The notes under the pieces are model-generated. The model was not told the origin of the DNA. It worked only from the letters and a program-made list of their open reading frames with translations, and did no database searches. From Ktedonosporobacter rubrisoli (lineage in GTDB: Bacteria > Chloroflexota > Ktedonobacteria > Ktedonobacterales > Ktedonobacteraceae): a stretch of 64,000 nt of DNA. Shown piece by piece: positions 17,353 to 26,434 of this stretch. Within the stretch, counting starts at the first letter, position 1. Each line of letters starts with the position of its first letter. The stretch covers positions 2,914,001 to 2,978,000 of the forward strand of contig NZ_CP035758.1 in assembly GCF_004208415.1 (NCBI RefSeq), in the 5' to 3' direction. Both the position numbers and the translations under genes were made by a program.

Positions 17353-18100
17353 TTAATTGCTTTTGCTTAAGCTAGCAACGCCTGTAATCATTAAAGAGAC
17401 AAGTATACGAATCAGGACGTCAGCAATATTTAGAAGCATAGCCAGCGGAATATCATACTGAAACATGAGCAAGAAAAGGAATAGGCCCTTGTACCAGGCC
17501 CAGAGCATTCCGAGCGGGTTTGAATAGATGAGCCCTATCTTATTTTGGCCTGTCGTGTAGATGAGCGCTCCTACTACTGCCCAGCCATAATGTGCGTTGA
17601 ACAGTATGGGATGCAGCCTGCCCAGCGTGACAATATCCGTGAAAGGCACGGCGATGTGGAGCGTAAACCACTGCAGGATATTCCAGCCCAGAAAGCCGAG
17701 AAAGAAGAAGTTGGCTATAGCAACAATCACAATAGCCAGGTAAAAGAGAATCCATCTGATCCCAATCTCTTCAAAAATGGCGCCAACGAGATTGATGGAC
17801 AGCCTTCATCCATGCGGGGTCAAAGTCTGCAAACCATTGCTTATAGAAGGGAATACTCAAGAGATGAAAAATGACCACGCCCACAATTAAGGGCAGCAAG
17901 TCAAACAGGAGCTGGTTAAAGGGGCCGTGGAAGGTCCAGAACTGGAATAATTGAAAAGGGATGGCAGAAGGCCAGAGCCATTTGATAAGTAAGACTATGG
18001 GGGCGGCGAGGATCGCGGAAACGCTACAGCCAAGCGTCTGGGGAGCCAGAGGATCGTGTTCTCGTTCTGCATTATTGGTATACCTGAATTCGGCGTGCAA
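17353..18100 (-). pseudogene. CPBP-family intramembrane protease, broken by one +1 frameshift
   Basis: Two minus-strand frames together make one coherent protein of about 248 residues. The first (18100-17771) has two or three hydrophobic helices and ends DPAWMK before going off into nonsense; the second (open from 17805 to 17353) resumes RLSINLVGAIFEEIGIRWILFY, which carries the EExxxR motif of CPBP/Abi glutamic proteases. A later helix has HPILFNAHYG and another AMLLNIADVL, both plausible for the remaining active-site histidine and asparagine. Skipping one G in the AAGG near 17801-17806 joins them. The start is a TTG with a GGAGGT site 6 bases upstream. A genuine mutation, a programmed shift or a sequencing error are all possible. 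Confidence 0.75.
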
Positions 18101-18470
18101 GGTGAAACCTCCATTTCACTCATAACCATTCAAGTGATCTGAAAGAAAATGCTTGTACTATGCGGCACGGGAACTCACGTTACGTATCATAGGTCTGAAG
18201 CTGAGCAATATATTCTCTAAGTATAAAGTAACCAGGGCTAAGAAAGCAATAGTATGTGCAAAAACAACCTGAGATGGAGGAAAAGTATCTCAGACAGTGG
18301 CAGATTGCTGAAGATATAAAAACTTTTCCTCTCTCAAAAAAAGGCACAAAAACGGTGCTATCGGAGGTGGGATACTCGTGGTTTTGCCAGCGCTAGGATC
18401 AACGAGGAGATAGGACCGCTTAGCACCAAGACACTGCTCAATAAGAATGGCTTCAGGGCCAACATTATTC
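18101..18470. other. Intergenic region between two broken genes
   Basis: 370 bases with no supported gene. A minus-strand 82-codon frame at 18290-18538 overlaps the methyltransferase end and shows no family signal, so I leave it out. Confidence 0.5.
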
Positions 18471-19315
18471 TCAAGAGAGAGCTGGTTTATAGCCCCATAA
18501 CCTCTGAATGAGGCTGACACAATCGAAATCCGGCTCATAGATTTCTTGCATGGCCTGCTCGTAGAGAAGATCCAATTCTTCTTGCGTAGCCACGCCCTGT
18601 CTTAGCAGAAAGGGATCAACCAGCTTGAGCATAGTTCTCCAGTTGTCGCAGGCTGATTCGTGAGCAGGGGTTCCGGCTGAGCAATTGAGTACATATGCCT
18701 GCTGTTCAAGTCTTTCAAAGCCAGCTTGCTTAAGTAAGCGTGGTTGGGCTGCCAGCAGACCGAAGGAGATGCCAAGCGGACTGAAACAGTAGCCGGCCTG
18801 ACGCATGGCATTAGTCATCAGCAGCTGGCGTTGTTGCAGGGCGGGGCTATTGGAGAGCCCGGCGTTATCGCCCTCTACACAACATAAAATTCCACCGGGA
18901 CGTAATAGACGCAGACATTCCTTAAGGAGGGCTGGCCAATCAGTAGTGCGCATTAAAGCGACTAAAAAGCGAGCGTGAATCAGATCAAAGGAGGCGTCGG
19001 GAAAAGCTAGCGGTTGATGCACATCCATCACATGGAAATTGACATTGCCTTGCTCGCGTTCTTGAACACTGATTTTTGCATAGCTGATCATAATGCGGCT
19101 GATATCTATTCCGGTGACCTGACAGGCCGGCAGCAGCTTTCCCAGGCCTAGAGCCCACTCCCCGGGCCACAGCCTAGATCCAGCACGCTTGTTGGCTCTG
19201 GGATTTCTTGCGGTAACAGACCCATGCACTGCGTTACCTGTCGCGCTTGCTTAATGAGACGAGCCATTTCTGCCATATTTTCGGCATCAGTAACATAGGA
19301 TGAAGATTGTTCCAT
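18471..19315 (-). pseudogene. SAM-dependent methyltransferase, broken by a one-base deletion
   Basis: A class I methyltransferase gene read in two frames. The first 50 residues start at ATG 19315 (MEQSSSYVTDAENMAEMARL) behind an AGGGAGG ribosome site and reach VLDLGCGPG, motif I of the SAM-binding fold. The second frame takes over as GEWALGLGKLLPACQVTGIDISRIMI and then FHVMDVHQPLAFPDASFDLIHARF and LRLLRPGGILCCVEGD, which are the later Rossmann motifs. One G is missing in the GGGG run at 19160-19163. Restored, it would be 281 residues. The C-terminal half is typical of small-molecule methyltransferases. The substrate is unknown. The gene is a near neighbour of another frameshifted gene. Confidence 0.85.
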
Positions 19316-19619
19316 GTAGAGCCTCCCTTACCTCATTGCCCGTTTTTGGGATTACACCTCTTTCCCAATCTATCTGGACTATTTGCCGCTGGGATTGCTT
19401 CCATACTCTAACATATCGTATCATCTCTGTCTATATATTGTCGTTCTCCGGCTCCTATTCGCACTACGAGAAAAGTTGTCAGATTCCAGGAAGTATGCTT
19501 GATAAAGTAGAAGAAGTATGCTACGCTAAAAAAAGCTCAAAAAGTAGTGGCTTATTTTCTAGAGAAAAATAGTGTTTTGAGGCTGCTGGATGACGTGCTA
19601 AGTGTAAAAGGAAAAACGT
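19316..19619. other. Intergenic region
   Basis: 304 bases with no supported gene. CTCAAAA (19536-19542) can pair with TTTTGAG (19575-19581) around an A+T-rich inner hairpin just before the GNAT gene; its role is unclear. Confidence 0.4.
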
Positions 19620-20105
19620 ATGAGCACAGATGTTACAATCAGAGGTTATAGGATAAAAGATCAAGAGCAGATAAAACAGTGCATTATAGAGCTACAAGAA
19701 TTTGAACGCGGCCTGGAGGCAGACCGTATAGAGGGCGAGCGTATTGTCGAACGCAACTTTCAAGAAATGCAAGAGGCGCATCTGCACGACGAAAGCAGGA
19801 TATTTGTCGCCGAAGTAGCTGAGAAAGTTGTCGGTTTTATCAACGTCAGACCGGTGCATAGTGATCAGACCTATCTTTCCTCCCTTGTGGAGTACGTGTA
19901 TATATCAGACATTGTTGTATTGCAAGCGTATAGGGAGCGTGGGATTGGAGCTCGGCTTTTGCAGAGGGCCGAAGAATTTGCCAGGCAGAAAGGGATCAGC
20001 GTTCTACAGATCGAAGCTCTGGCCAGAAATCAACAGGCGCTCGATGTCTATCAGCGCGCCGGTTTCAGGCCCTATGAAATTATGTTGCTCAAACAAATTA
20101 CATGA
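19620..20105 (+). CDS. GNAT-family N-acetyltransferase
   Basis: A 161-aa enzyme using acetyl-CoA to acetylate a small molecule or peptide amine. Motif A, the CoA pyrophosphate loop, is RERGIGARLLQRAEEFARQKG at about residues 104-124, after the strand YISDIVVLQAY. Motif B follows as IEALARNQQALDVYQRAGFRPYE. The N-terminus VTIRGYRIKDQEQIKQCI is the usual first strand and helix. Length fits a single-domain GNAT. It stands alone, convergent with the oxidoreductase at 20181, so no operon partner suggests a substrate. Confidence 0.9.
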   Translation: MSTDVTIRGYRIKDQEQIKQCIIELQEFERGLEADRIEGERIVERNFQEMQEAHLHDESRIFVAEVAEKVVGFINVRPVHSDQTYLSSLVEYVYISDIVVLQAYRERGIGARLLQRAEEFARQKGISVLQIEALARNQQALDVYQRAGFRPYEIMLLKQIT

Positions 20106-20180
20106 TGTAAAGCTGACAACTTCCAGGGCCGCACGAAATGTCCAGGGATGTGAAGAATGCTCTGGGAATACGATAGGTTC

Positions 20181-21254
20181 TCATTGTGGCTGTGGTTCCC
20201 GCTTACCGGCAACATGATAATAGTAGGGATCGCTCTCTGCTATAGATCCGCTGCGAATCGTCTGGCCGCTGGCCGCCGCTTTATAGATGCAAGTAATGAG
20301 CTCGAGCGTTGGGCGCACGGCAAGCGTGCTTGCTACGGGCTGCTCTTTCCTATCCATGCTCTCTAGCAATGCGGCGAGCTGGGCCGCATGGGAAGCGACG
20401 ACCTCTCCAGGGATGCTGCTGTGTTCCTGAGATCCTGGCTCAATGACGTGGTAGCGCCAATCCTGATTAGTATAGCTATACAGAGCCCGCAGATCAACAG
20501 TTGCTTGCTGTAAATCCAGGCGTAGGTAGCTCTCCTGGCGAGGCGACAAAACGCTATTGACAATGCTTCCTAGCGTTCCTTGCTTAAAACGCACCACTGC
20601 CATAGAAACATCTTCGACCTCAATCGCCCGATCAAGCGTATCTGCCATAGCGCAGACCTCATCCCAGTCACCAAGCAGCCAGACGAAAAGATCCATGAGA
20701 TGGATTCCATGTCCCATCGTCGGGCCTCCTCCCTCTGTTGCCCATTTGCCGCGCCAGGGAACCTCAAAATAGGCCTGGTCCCGATACCAGGTGGTCTGGC
20801 AAATGCCCACGAGCGGACGACCCAGGGTGCGGGTCTGGATCAGGTGCCGGAGATGCTTTGCTCCCGAGCCAAAGCGCCACTGGAAGACGCTGCTGCAATA
20901 GATACCGTGCTGTTTCTCTATGCGAGCAATATGATCCAGCTCAGCGAGAGAGGTGCAGAGCGGCTTTTCGCATAAAACCCATGCACCGGCCTCCAGGCAA
21001 CGAAGGGCCAGGCTATAGTGCGTCGCCGGGGGTGTGGCGATCTGGACTAGATCAGGTTTCTCAGCCTCAAGCATCTCCGTCACATCTGTATAGAGTCGAG
21101 GAATATTATACTGATCGCAAAAGCTTGCGCCCCTGGCGCGATCAATTTCTACTGCCGCGATAACCTTTACACGATCCCTCAGCTCCTGGCAGGCCTGCAT
21201 GTGGCTCCCGGCAATTCCACCGGTACCGACAATCGCTACTCGATAGCGCTCCAT
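20181..21254 (-). CDS. Gfo/Idh/MocA-family NAD(P)-dependent oxidoreductase
   Basis: A 357-aa two-domain dehydrogenase. The N-terminal Rossmann fold shows VAIVGTGGIAGSHMQACQEL, and the family motif CEKPLCTSLAELD (EKP with the likely catalytic lysine) comes near residue 95. The C-terminal part GGGPTMGHGIHLMDLFVWLLGD has the GxHxxD substrate-binding motif. It probably oxidises or reduces a sugar, inositol or similar polyol in the cytoplasm. A GAGAGGAGC site precedes the ATG. Neighbours do not define the substrate; no ABC transporter is adjacent. Confidence 0.93.
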   Translation of the reverse strand: MERYRVAIVGTGGIAGSHMQACQELRDRVKVIAAVEIDRARGASFCDQYNIPRLYTDVTEMLEAEKPDLVQIATPPATHYSLALRCLEAGAWVLCEKPLCTSLAELDHIARIEKQHGIYCSSVFQWRFGSGAKHLRHLIQTRTLGRPLVGICQTTWYRDQAYFEVPWRGKWATEGGGPTMGHGIHLMDLFVWLLGDWDEVCAMADTLDRAIEVEDVSMAVVRFKQGTLGSIVNSVLSPRQESYLRLDLQQATVDLRALYSYTNQDWRYHVIEPGSQEHSSIPGEVVASHAAQLAALLESMDRKEQPVASTLAVRPTLELITCIYKAAASGQTIRSGSIAESDPYYYHVAGKREPQPQ

Positions 21255-21889
21255 ATATCTATGCTCCTCTCTCGCTTTTTTCTTGAGGTTACTCGATAAT
21301 ATATATGTGAGCTCGCCATATCTTCTACGACTTCAGCAACAATCCCTACCTGTTATAAGGGCGATTACATATTTATTGCTACATATAACATGTAAATCTC
21401 ATCCTAGTCAACCCTTTCACTCGTGAGGATCTCAATTATTAGTCTTGCACTTCTTTTGTTAAAAAAAGCATTTTGCTATACCAATATATTAAATCAATTG
21501 TAGATTTATAAGTGCCGGCAAGGCCTATCTCTGTCTCTTCGTATAGCTATGATGATGAGCATTATGAAAGGTGAGAGAAGTGATATTGTATTGTTAGGGA
21601 TTATAGAATCTCTAGGAGAGTCAGTCCTCCCTCTGTGAACAAGCGGGCCCATAAATTGGTGCTGCGCTTGCCTGGTGTTTGGCACTTCCCCTCGCTGAAA
21701 AAAAGCTCTAAACTATAATAAGCAGAACTCATTGAGTGACTGCAAAATACTGTTGAGCGGGCCGATCCTTTCTCTTTTTGGCTTGCTTGTCTATACATAG
21801 GTTGTATTCATTTGTGCCGGAAGGATGTGCGAGGTAAAAAGCAAACTCCTTCTGGTCATCTCAGAGCTTTTTGAGTAGAGGTTATTCTT
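21255..21889. other. Intergenic region, A+T-rich
   Basis: 635 bases between divergent genes. It should hold promoters for both sides. A 65-codon minus-strand frame (21601-21798) has no recognisable sequence. No RNA gene or repeat of note is seen. Confidence 0.45.
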
Positions 21890-23125
21890 TTGCTAGCAGA
21901 TCAATTCGACGCATTTTTCTTTGATATGGATGGCGTTATTTATGTAGGACGCCAGGTACTTGCTCATGTGATCCCCTCCTTAGAGCGCCTGCGCTCGTTG
22001 GGCAAGTCAATTCGCTTTCTTACCAATAATCCCTGCCCAACGCGTGATGGTTTGATCAGCCGTTTACAGCATATGGGCATTGAGGCATATAAAGAGGAGA
22101 TGTTTACATCAAGCTGGGCCACCTGTCTCTACCTGCAGCAACAAGGTATTCGTAAGGTCTATCCAATTGGCAGCGCTGATATGTTGCTTGAGATGGCCGA
22201 GCTAGGAATAAGCGCGACAAATGAAGATCCTGAAGCGGTAGTGGTGGGTTGCGAATCAGATATCGATTATGAGCAGCTTAAATGGGCTACGCGCTTTATC
22301 CGTCAGGGGGTTCATTTTGTGGCTACGATGGTGGATGCCTGGTTTCCTGACGAGGGTGGACCATCTCCTGCGACAGGGGCGGTAATCTCCGCATTGCAGA
22401 CCTCAACAGAGCGCTTTCCGCTGATTATTGGGAAGCCGGCGCCTACTATGTTCCATGAGGCACAACTAGGCCTACCTCATATTGATAAGTCGCGCATTTT
22501 GATGATTGGTGATAATCCAATGAGCGATATTCTGGGGGCCCATCGTGCGGGCCTGACGGCTATGATGATCTCTCAACTGAGCGAAGGGACACGGCTTTAT
22601 CCGGGAGCTCACGATCTACGTCAGCCTGATGGCTATATTCCGAATCTGGCTGCGCTCTTTGACCCGGATTATACGGTACGCAAATGGGAACCAGTTTCGT
22701 ATGACTGGCCGCAACGTGTAGTTCCAGCTGTGGCAGCTATTGTACGCAATAGTGATGGTGAGGTGCTGCTCTTACGGCGAGAGGGTGAAGCCTGGCAAGT
22801 GCCGTTGGGCATGGTGGGACCGGGTGAGACGGTAGAGGAGGCGGTGTGTCGAGAGGTGGAGATGCAAACGGGGCTGCAGGTGAGCGTACAGAGGCTGTGT
22901 GGGCTCTATTCAGAGCCAGAGACGCAGGTGATGACGCTGCCTTCCGGTGAGGTGGTACATGGTATCGTGAATTGCTTTATCTGTGAGGTAGTGAGGAAGC
23001 GGAGCGCGCCGCCGGCGGAAACATCATTGAGATTTGCCGATCCGCAGAATCCGCCAGAACCTTTCAGTAGGCAACAGCGCCACTGGTTAAGCGATATGCT
23101 GAGCCAGAATGTTGTTGTGCGCTAA
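21890..23125 (+). CDS. HAD-family hydrolase fused to a NUDIX domain with altered box
   Basis: A 411-aa fusion. Residues 7-270 form a NagD-type HAD phosphatase: the nucleophile motif FFFDMDGVIY has Asp12 and Asp14, LTNN is motif II, and IGDNPMSDILGA is motif IV. From about residue 280 a NUDIX domain follows (VVPAVAAIVRNSDGEVLLLRREG). Its box starts at Gly307 and reads GMVGPGETVEEAVCREVEMQ; the two glutamates expected at 325-326 are Met and Gln, so metal binding may be lost and the domain may only bind a nucleotide or NAD-like ligand. The start is a TTG with a GAGG site 9 bases upstream. The neighbours give no pathway. Confidence 0.88.
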   Translation: MLADQFDAFFFDMDGVIYVGRQVLAHVIPSLERLRSLGKSIRFLTNNPCPTRDGLISRLQHMGIEAYKEEMFTSSWATCLYLQQQGIRKVYPIGSADMLLEMAELGISATNEDPEAVVVGCESDIDYEQLKWATRFIRQGVHFVATMVDAWFPDEGGPSPATGAVISALQTSTERFPLIIGKPAPTMFHEAQLGLPHIDKSRILMIGDNPMSDILGAHRAGLTAMMISQLSEGTRLYPGAHDLRQPDGYIPNLAALFDPDYTVRKWEPVSYDWPQRVVPAVAAIVRNSDGEVLLLRREGEAWQVPLGMVGPGETVEEAVCREVEMQTGLQVSVQRLCGLYSEPETQVMTLPSGEVVHGIVNCFICEVVRKRSAPPAETSLRFADPQNPPEPFSRQQRHWLSDMLSQNVVVR

Positions 23126-23727
23126 ATACTATAGTTTGCCAGGCGGAACGCTGTTGGTATGAGCTTGCCTTGAGAAAGGCTTTAGCTGGCAAAACAATGG
23201 ATTGCCTGCCGGAATTTTATGGGGGCAATCCGAAAACTATCTTCTAGCGCAGTCAGAAGATCAGTAGCACAGACATGCTGCTCTTATCCTCGGCTTCCTG
23301 GTGCTGAAAAGTGGGTAGCCAGCGTGGAATGCTGCGCAAATAGCTCTGGTAACTTTTTAATATCTTTTGCTTGCATTGACTTCTCACCTATCGCAAAACC
23401 ATACTGCACAATAGTAGAACTTATCCATCCTTACAGCGGTTTTCTCCAGGTATTCTTTTTGCTTTCCTTGTTTCATGAATATAGCTGCATAATTACATGA
23501 ATATTTATGTATTGTTATATATGAGTAAGTCAGTATACACTCAAGGCAGAAGTACAAAAGCAGCTTATAATATCAAATCAGGTTGAAAAGCGATGACAAG
23601 GGTTCCAGGGATCTCTCCTAGCCTGCTTTGGGGTATTCCCAAAAAAATCAGTATTTCAACTGATTTGATGTAAATGCTGCTAGAAGACGAATAAGCTATA
23701 GAATTGGAATGAGCAGAAGGAACAGCT
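23126..23727. other. Intergenic region with an 8-bp inverted repeat
   Basis: 602 bases. A 93-codon frame (23219-23500) has no family signal. AAATCAGT (23645-23652) faces ACTGATTT (23659-23666) across six bases, about 60 bases before the VOC gene, and may be an operator for it. Confidence 0.45.
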
Positions 23728-24471
23728 ATGGATATTCAGGAAGTGATCTTACAAACGCCGCAACTTGCCAGGCAGAAAGTATTCTATCAGAACATTCTTG
23801 GCCTACCGATGGTGGCTGAGACAAATGATTCCATTACGCTTCAAGCTGGGGCAACTCTCCTACATTTTAAGGAAGTGGAGGCGGAGAGCCTCTACCACAT
23901 AGCCTTTGCGATTCCGCGCAACGCATTTATTCAGGCAAAAGCCTGGGTACGTGAACGCATCCCTTTGCTGCCTATTACAAAGTCTTTGCCTGTGCTCCCC
24001 GCCGATTCGCCGCTCCGCGTGCAGGGAAAGAAGGGTGAAGATGAAGTCTACTTTCCGGTTGTCAGGGCGCGCTCTTTCTACTGCCTTGATGCTGCTAACA
24101 ATATTCTCAAGTTCATTGTATATGAAGATCTGGAGCAAGAAATTTCTGGACCTTTTGGGGCATCTTCGATACTCAGCGTAAGCGAGATTGGCCTGCCGGC
24201 CGAGGATGTACTTGATGTGGCAAGGCAGCTACAAGAGCAGGTGGGGCTTGAGCCCTATCCGCTTTCGCGTCCAGCGAGTAGAGATTTCGCCTATCTTGGT
24301 GATGCTCACGGGCAATTGGTAATCGTCAGGACTGGCCATGCCTGGATGCCTACAGAGACAGTACTGGCCTCTATTGCTCCTGTGCATCTTACAATTAGCG
24401 GCCGACAGGAGCAAGAGCTTCAACTCTCGCCTTATCCTTACGCCATCAGGGTAAATTCGCGCAAAAATTAG
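23728..24471 (+). CDS. VOC (glyoxalase/dioxygenase) superfamily protein, two-module
   Basis: A 247-aa protein with two related beta-alpha-beta modules. The first runs DIQEVILQTPQLARQKVFYQNILGLPMVAETNDSITLQAGATLLHF, with the family pattern of helix, NILGLP turn and strand. The second begins SVSEIGLPAEDVLDVARQLQEQVGL. It should be a metal-dependent or ligand-binding member acting in the cytoplasm, for example in resistance or ring cleavage, but the metal ligands are not all clear: no HxxE pair is obvious. The gene converges with the small peptide gene at 24596, with a strong hairpin between. Confidence 0.8.
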   Translation: MDIQEVILQTPQLARQKVFYQNILGLPMVAETNDSITLQAGATLLHFKEVEAESLYHIAFAIPRNAFIQAKAWVRERIPLLPITKSLPVLPADSPLRVQGKKGEDEVYFPVVRARSFYCLDAANNILKFIVYEDLEQEISGPFGASSILSVSEIGLPAEDVLDVARQLQEQVGLEPYPLSRPASRDFAYLGDAHGQLVIVRTGHAWMPTETVLASIAPVHLTISGRQEQELQLSPYPYAIRVNSRKN

Positions 24472-24554
24472 CAGATAAATCATCAGAATAGGGCTGGTAA
24501 AGTCCTCCATGAGCCATCCACCTGAGATAGCTCATGGGGGGCGAGACTAGTATG

Positions 24555-24586
24555 TATCTCTTCTCTTAGTAAAAAGAGAAGAGATA
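24555..24586. terminator. Bidirectional hairpin with a 13-bp perfect stem
   Basis: TATCTCTTCTCTT (24555-24567) pairs perfectly with AAGAGAAGAGATA (24574-24586) over a 6-base loop. A second stem, CCATGAGC/GCTCATGG, lies at about 24509-24538. It sits between convergent genes, suiting a two-way terminator. Confidence 0.75.
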
Positions 24587-24595
24587 TAGCCTGCC

Positions 24596-24751
24596 TCAGA
24601 AGGTTCGGCAGATATCGAAGATACAGGTGTTATCCGTTGTCACAATAAAAACTTCTTCAGGTTCCTGTTTCTCAATGCGTATATCTAACTCGAACTGATC
24701 CCTTTCCTGATCTTCTTGCGGCGTTAACTGAAACGGAATACGCGTTTCCAT
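24596..24751 (-). CDS. Small peptide, candidate FxLD-type RiPP (lanthipeptide-like) precursor
   Basis: A 51-aa peptide, METRIPFQLTPQEDQERDQF then ELDIRIEKQEPEE, ending VFIVTTDNTCIFDICRTF. The FELD motif at residues 20-23 followed by Ile-Arg fits the F-x-L-D leader box of class I lanthipeptides and the FxLD peptide family. The tail has Thr38, Thr39, Thr42, Cys43 and Cys48, suited to thioether rings. The ATG at 24751 has an AAGGAGGT site at ideal spacing. The frame extends upstream to 24844 but that part has no such site. No LanB, LanC, YcaO or transporter gene lies in the window, so modification enzymes would be elsewhere. It follows the glycosyltransferase gene in the same direction after 216 bases. 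A plain small protein remains possible. Confidence 0.65.
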   Translation of the reverse strand: METRIPFQLTPQEDQERDQFELDIRIEKQEPEEVFIVTTDNTCIFDICRTF

Positions 24752-24967
24752 AGCAACCTCCTTGTTGATATTGAAAAACCGGCACTGTTTCGAAAGAACA
24801 GACATACATCTGTATCTTCTTATTATACACGATTGGAAATACACAACTTCCCAAAGAGGCGAAGATCTGTCGTTGGACTCGTAGGAAAGGCTAAGAAAAC
24901 TCTGCCGACCAAGCTCCTTTGGCCAATAGATTACTTTCGAGAGACACGTGGCTCCAGGCAGAAACCT

Positions 24968-26434
24968 CTATGTTTCTGATCCATCTGAATTAGCTCCTGG
25001 AAGATTGGCCCTCCTTGTCCTCAGCCACCACATAACTACGGCTGCGCTTACCCCCAGCAGGACCGGTCCATAGGCAAAAGCATAGTAACAGAACCAGATA
25101 GGTGTAGTATTTAAGGCTTCAATAGCCGGGATATAGCTTAACACAGCCGTGCAGGTAAAGGACCAGCCTGCCAATACAGCTATTTTTTTGCCTGACCCGC
25201 CCGCTTCAGTTGTTGTGTTGCTTAGCGCGATGGCAATCCAGGGCACGATGGTCGTCACGTACCAGGGAAATACATGCGGCAGCATTGCTACCACAAGCCC
25301 AAGCAGAATCAGGGTAGCCGTCTCCGGCTCAATCCTTCTCACATTCTGCAAGAAGAGTAAAAGCAAGGCTGCACCACCCAGCACACCTCCGTCAACTATA
25401 TGTTCTAGAGAGAGAATACTCGCTTCTTTAAGCTGTAATCCATAGCTGATCCAGCGCACACCTAATTGGATAGGACCAGCGTTCGATCCTTGCTGATTTG
25501 CGAAGGAAAGAAAGAAGCCAAGGGCTCGGCCATGACCAAGGATCAGGAATGGAACATATCCCAGTAAGATTGTTAGCGCGCAGGCGCACATAAGGCGCCA
25601 ATCACGACGCTGTACGACAGCGGCAAGCAATATCAGTGGGTAGAGCTTGGAGAGCGTGGCCATGCCAAGCATGATACCTGCCAGGATACGCATAGAAGAT
25701 CTGTTGCTGCTGGCGCAAAGCAGGGTTAGTACAGTAAACATAACTACTAATACATCGACATGCCCCTCGACGGCAAATTCAACCAGGGGCAAGGGACACC
25801 AGGCATAGATAACTGCTTTGCGCGGATCGAGCTGTTTACGTATAAGCAGCAGAGCCAGAGCCAGGCTGGTGGCGAGATCGCAGACGAGAAAGACGGTTTT
25901 TAAACCAAGTAAGCTGGTTGAAGAAAGTAGATATCCCAGCAGGAAGAAGCCCTGGGCACCTGGAGGATAATTGGTAACCAGGTTGCGATAGCGGCTCTGC
26001 TCGAAGAGTATATTTCTCAGCGGGATGAGAATCTGGTCTCCAGGAGCATAGATATAGGGGCTGTAGCCGTGGATTGTGGCATGTGCATCCCATAAGTAGC
26101 GCCAGGCATCGCGCGAGAGCCCGGCTGGCAAGGAGAGCAGCTGCAAATGAAAGATGAGCGTGCCAAGAAAAATAATAGCTAGCTCGGCCCATTTTCCATT
26201 GCCTGTAAGCGGCCTGGTTCTTACGATCCAGATACATACCGCAAAATAAGGGAGAAAGCAGATGATCCAGCCGAGCAAGAATGGGGAAAATGGTGTATCT
26301 GGCTGGGGAGCAAGAATTCGCAAGAGAGTATATAGGAGCATAAAAACCAGCGCCGCCAAGGTGAGCAAGCATAAGCGCCGCAGAGAACTACGCTTTTTAG
26401 TGATCAAATTCCTAAAAGTAATATTTATTATCAT
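24968..26434 (-). CDS. GT-C-type membrane glycosyltransferase (GT87/mannosyltransferase-like)
   Basis: A 488-aa integral membrane protein with about 11-12 hydrophobic helices. An early extracytoplasmic loop has LSRDAWRYLWDAHATIHGYSPYIY, whose Asp after the second helix and downstream acidic residues are where GT-C enzymes hold the lipid-phosphate sugar donor. Later LVEFAVEGHVDVLVVM and SKLYPLILLAAVV match the GT87/alpha-mannosyltransferase pattern. It probably moves a sugar from polyprenyl-phosphate to a cell-surface glycan or lipid. It is transcribed toward the FxLD-like peptide gene. The upstream region is A+T-rich and long. I cannot tell the donor or acceptor. Confidence 0.82.
   Translation of the reverse strand: MIINITFRNLITKKRSSLRRLCLLTLAALVFMLLYTLLRILAPQPDTPFSPFLLGWIICFLPYFAVCIWIVRTRPLTGNGKWAELAIIFLGTLIFHLQLLSLPAGLSRDAWRYLWDAHATIHGYSPYIYAPGDQILIPLRNILFEQSRYRNLVTNYPPGAQGFFLLGYLLSSTSLLGLKTVFLVCDLATSLALALLLIRKQLDPRKAVIYAWCPLPLVEFAVEGHVDVLVVMFTVLTLLCASSNRSSMRILAGIMLGMATLSKLYPLILLAAVVQRRDWRLMCACALTILLGYVPFLILGHGRALGFFLSFANQQGSNAGPIQLGVRWISYGLQLKEASILSLEHIVDGGVLGGAALLLLFLQNVRRIEPETATLILLGLVVAMLPHVFPWYVTTIVPWIAIALSNTTTEAGGSGKKIAVLAGWSFTCTAVLSYIPAIEALNTTPIWFCYYAFAYGPVLLGVSAAVVMWWLRTRRANLPGANSDGSET

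Noticed and set aside
18290..18538. 82-codon minus-strand frame
   Set aside because: It overlaps the end of the methyltransferase, and its first residues only repeat that gene's DNA in another frame.
23219..23500. 93-codon plus-strand frame
   Set aside because: Composition looks random (many Ser, Cys, Phe), with no ribosome site.
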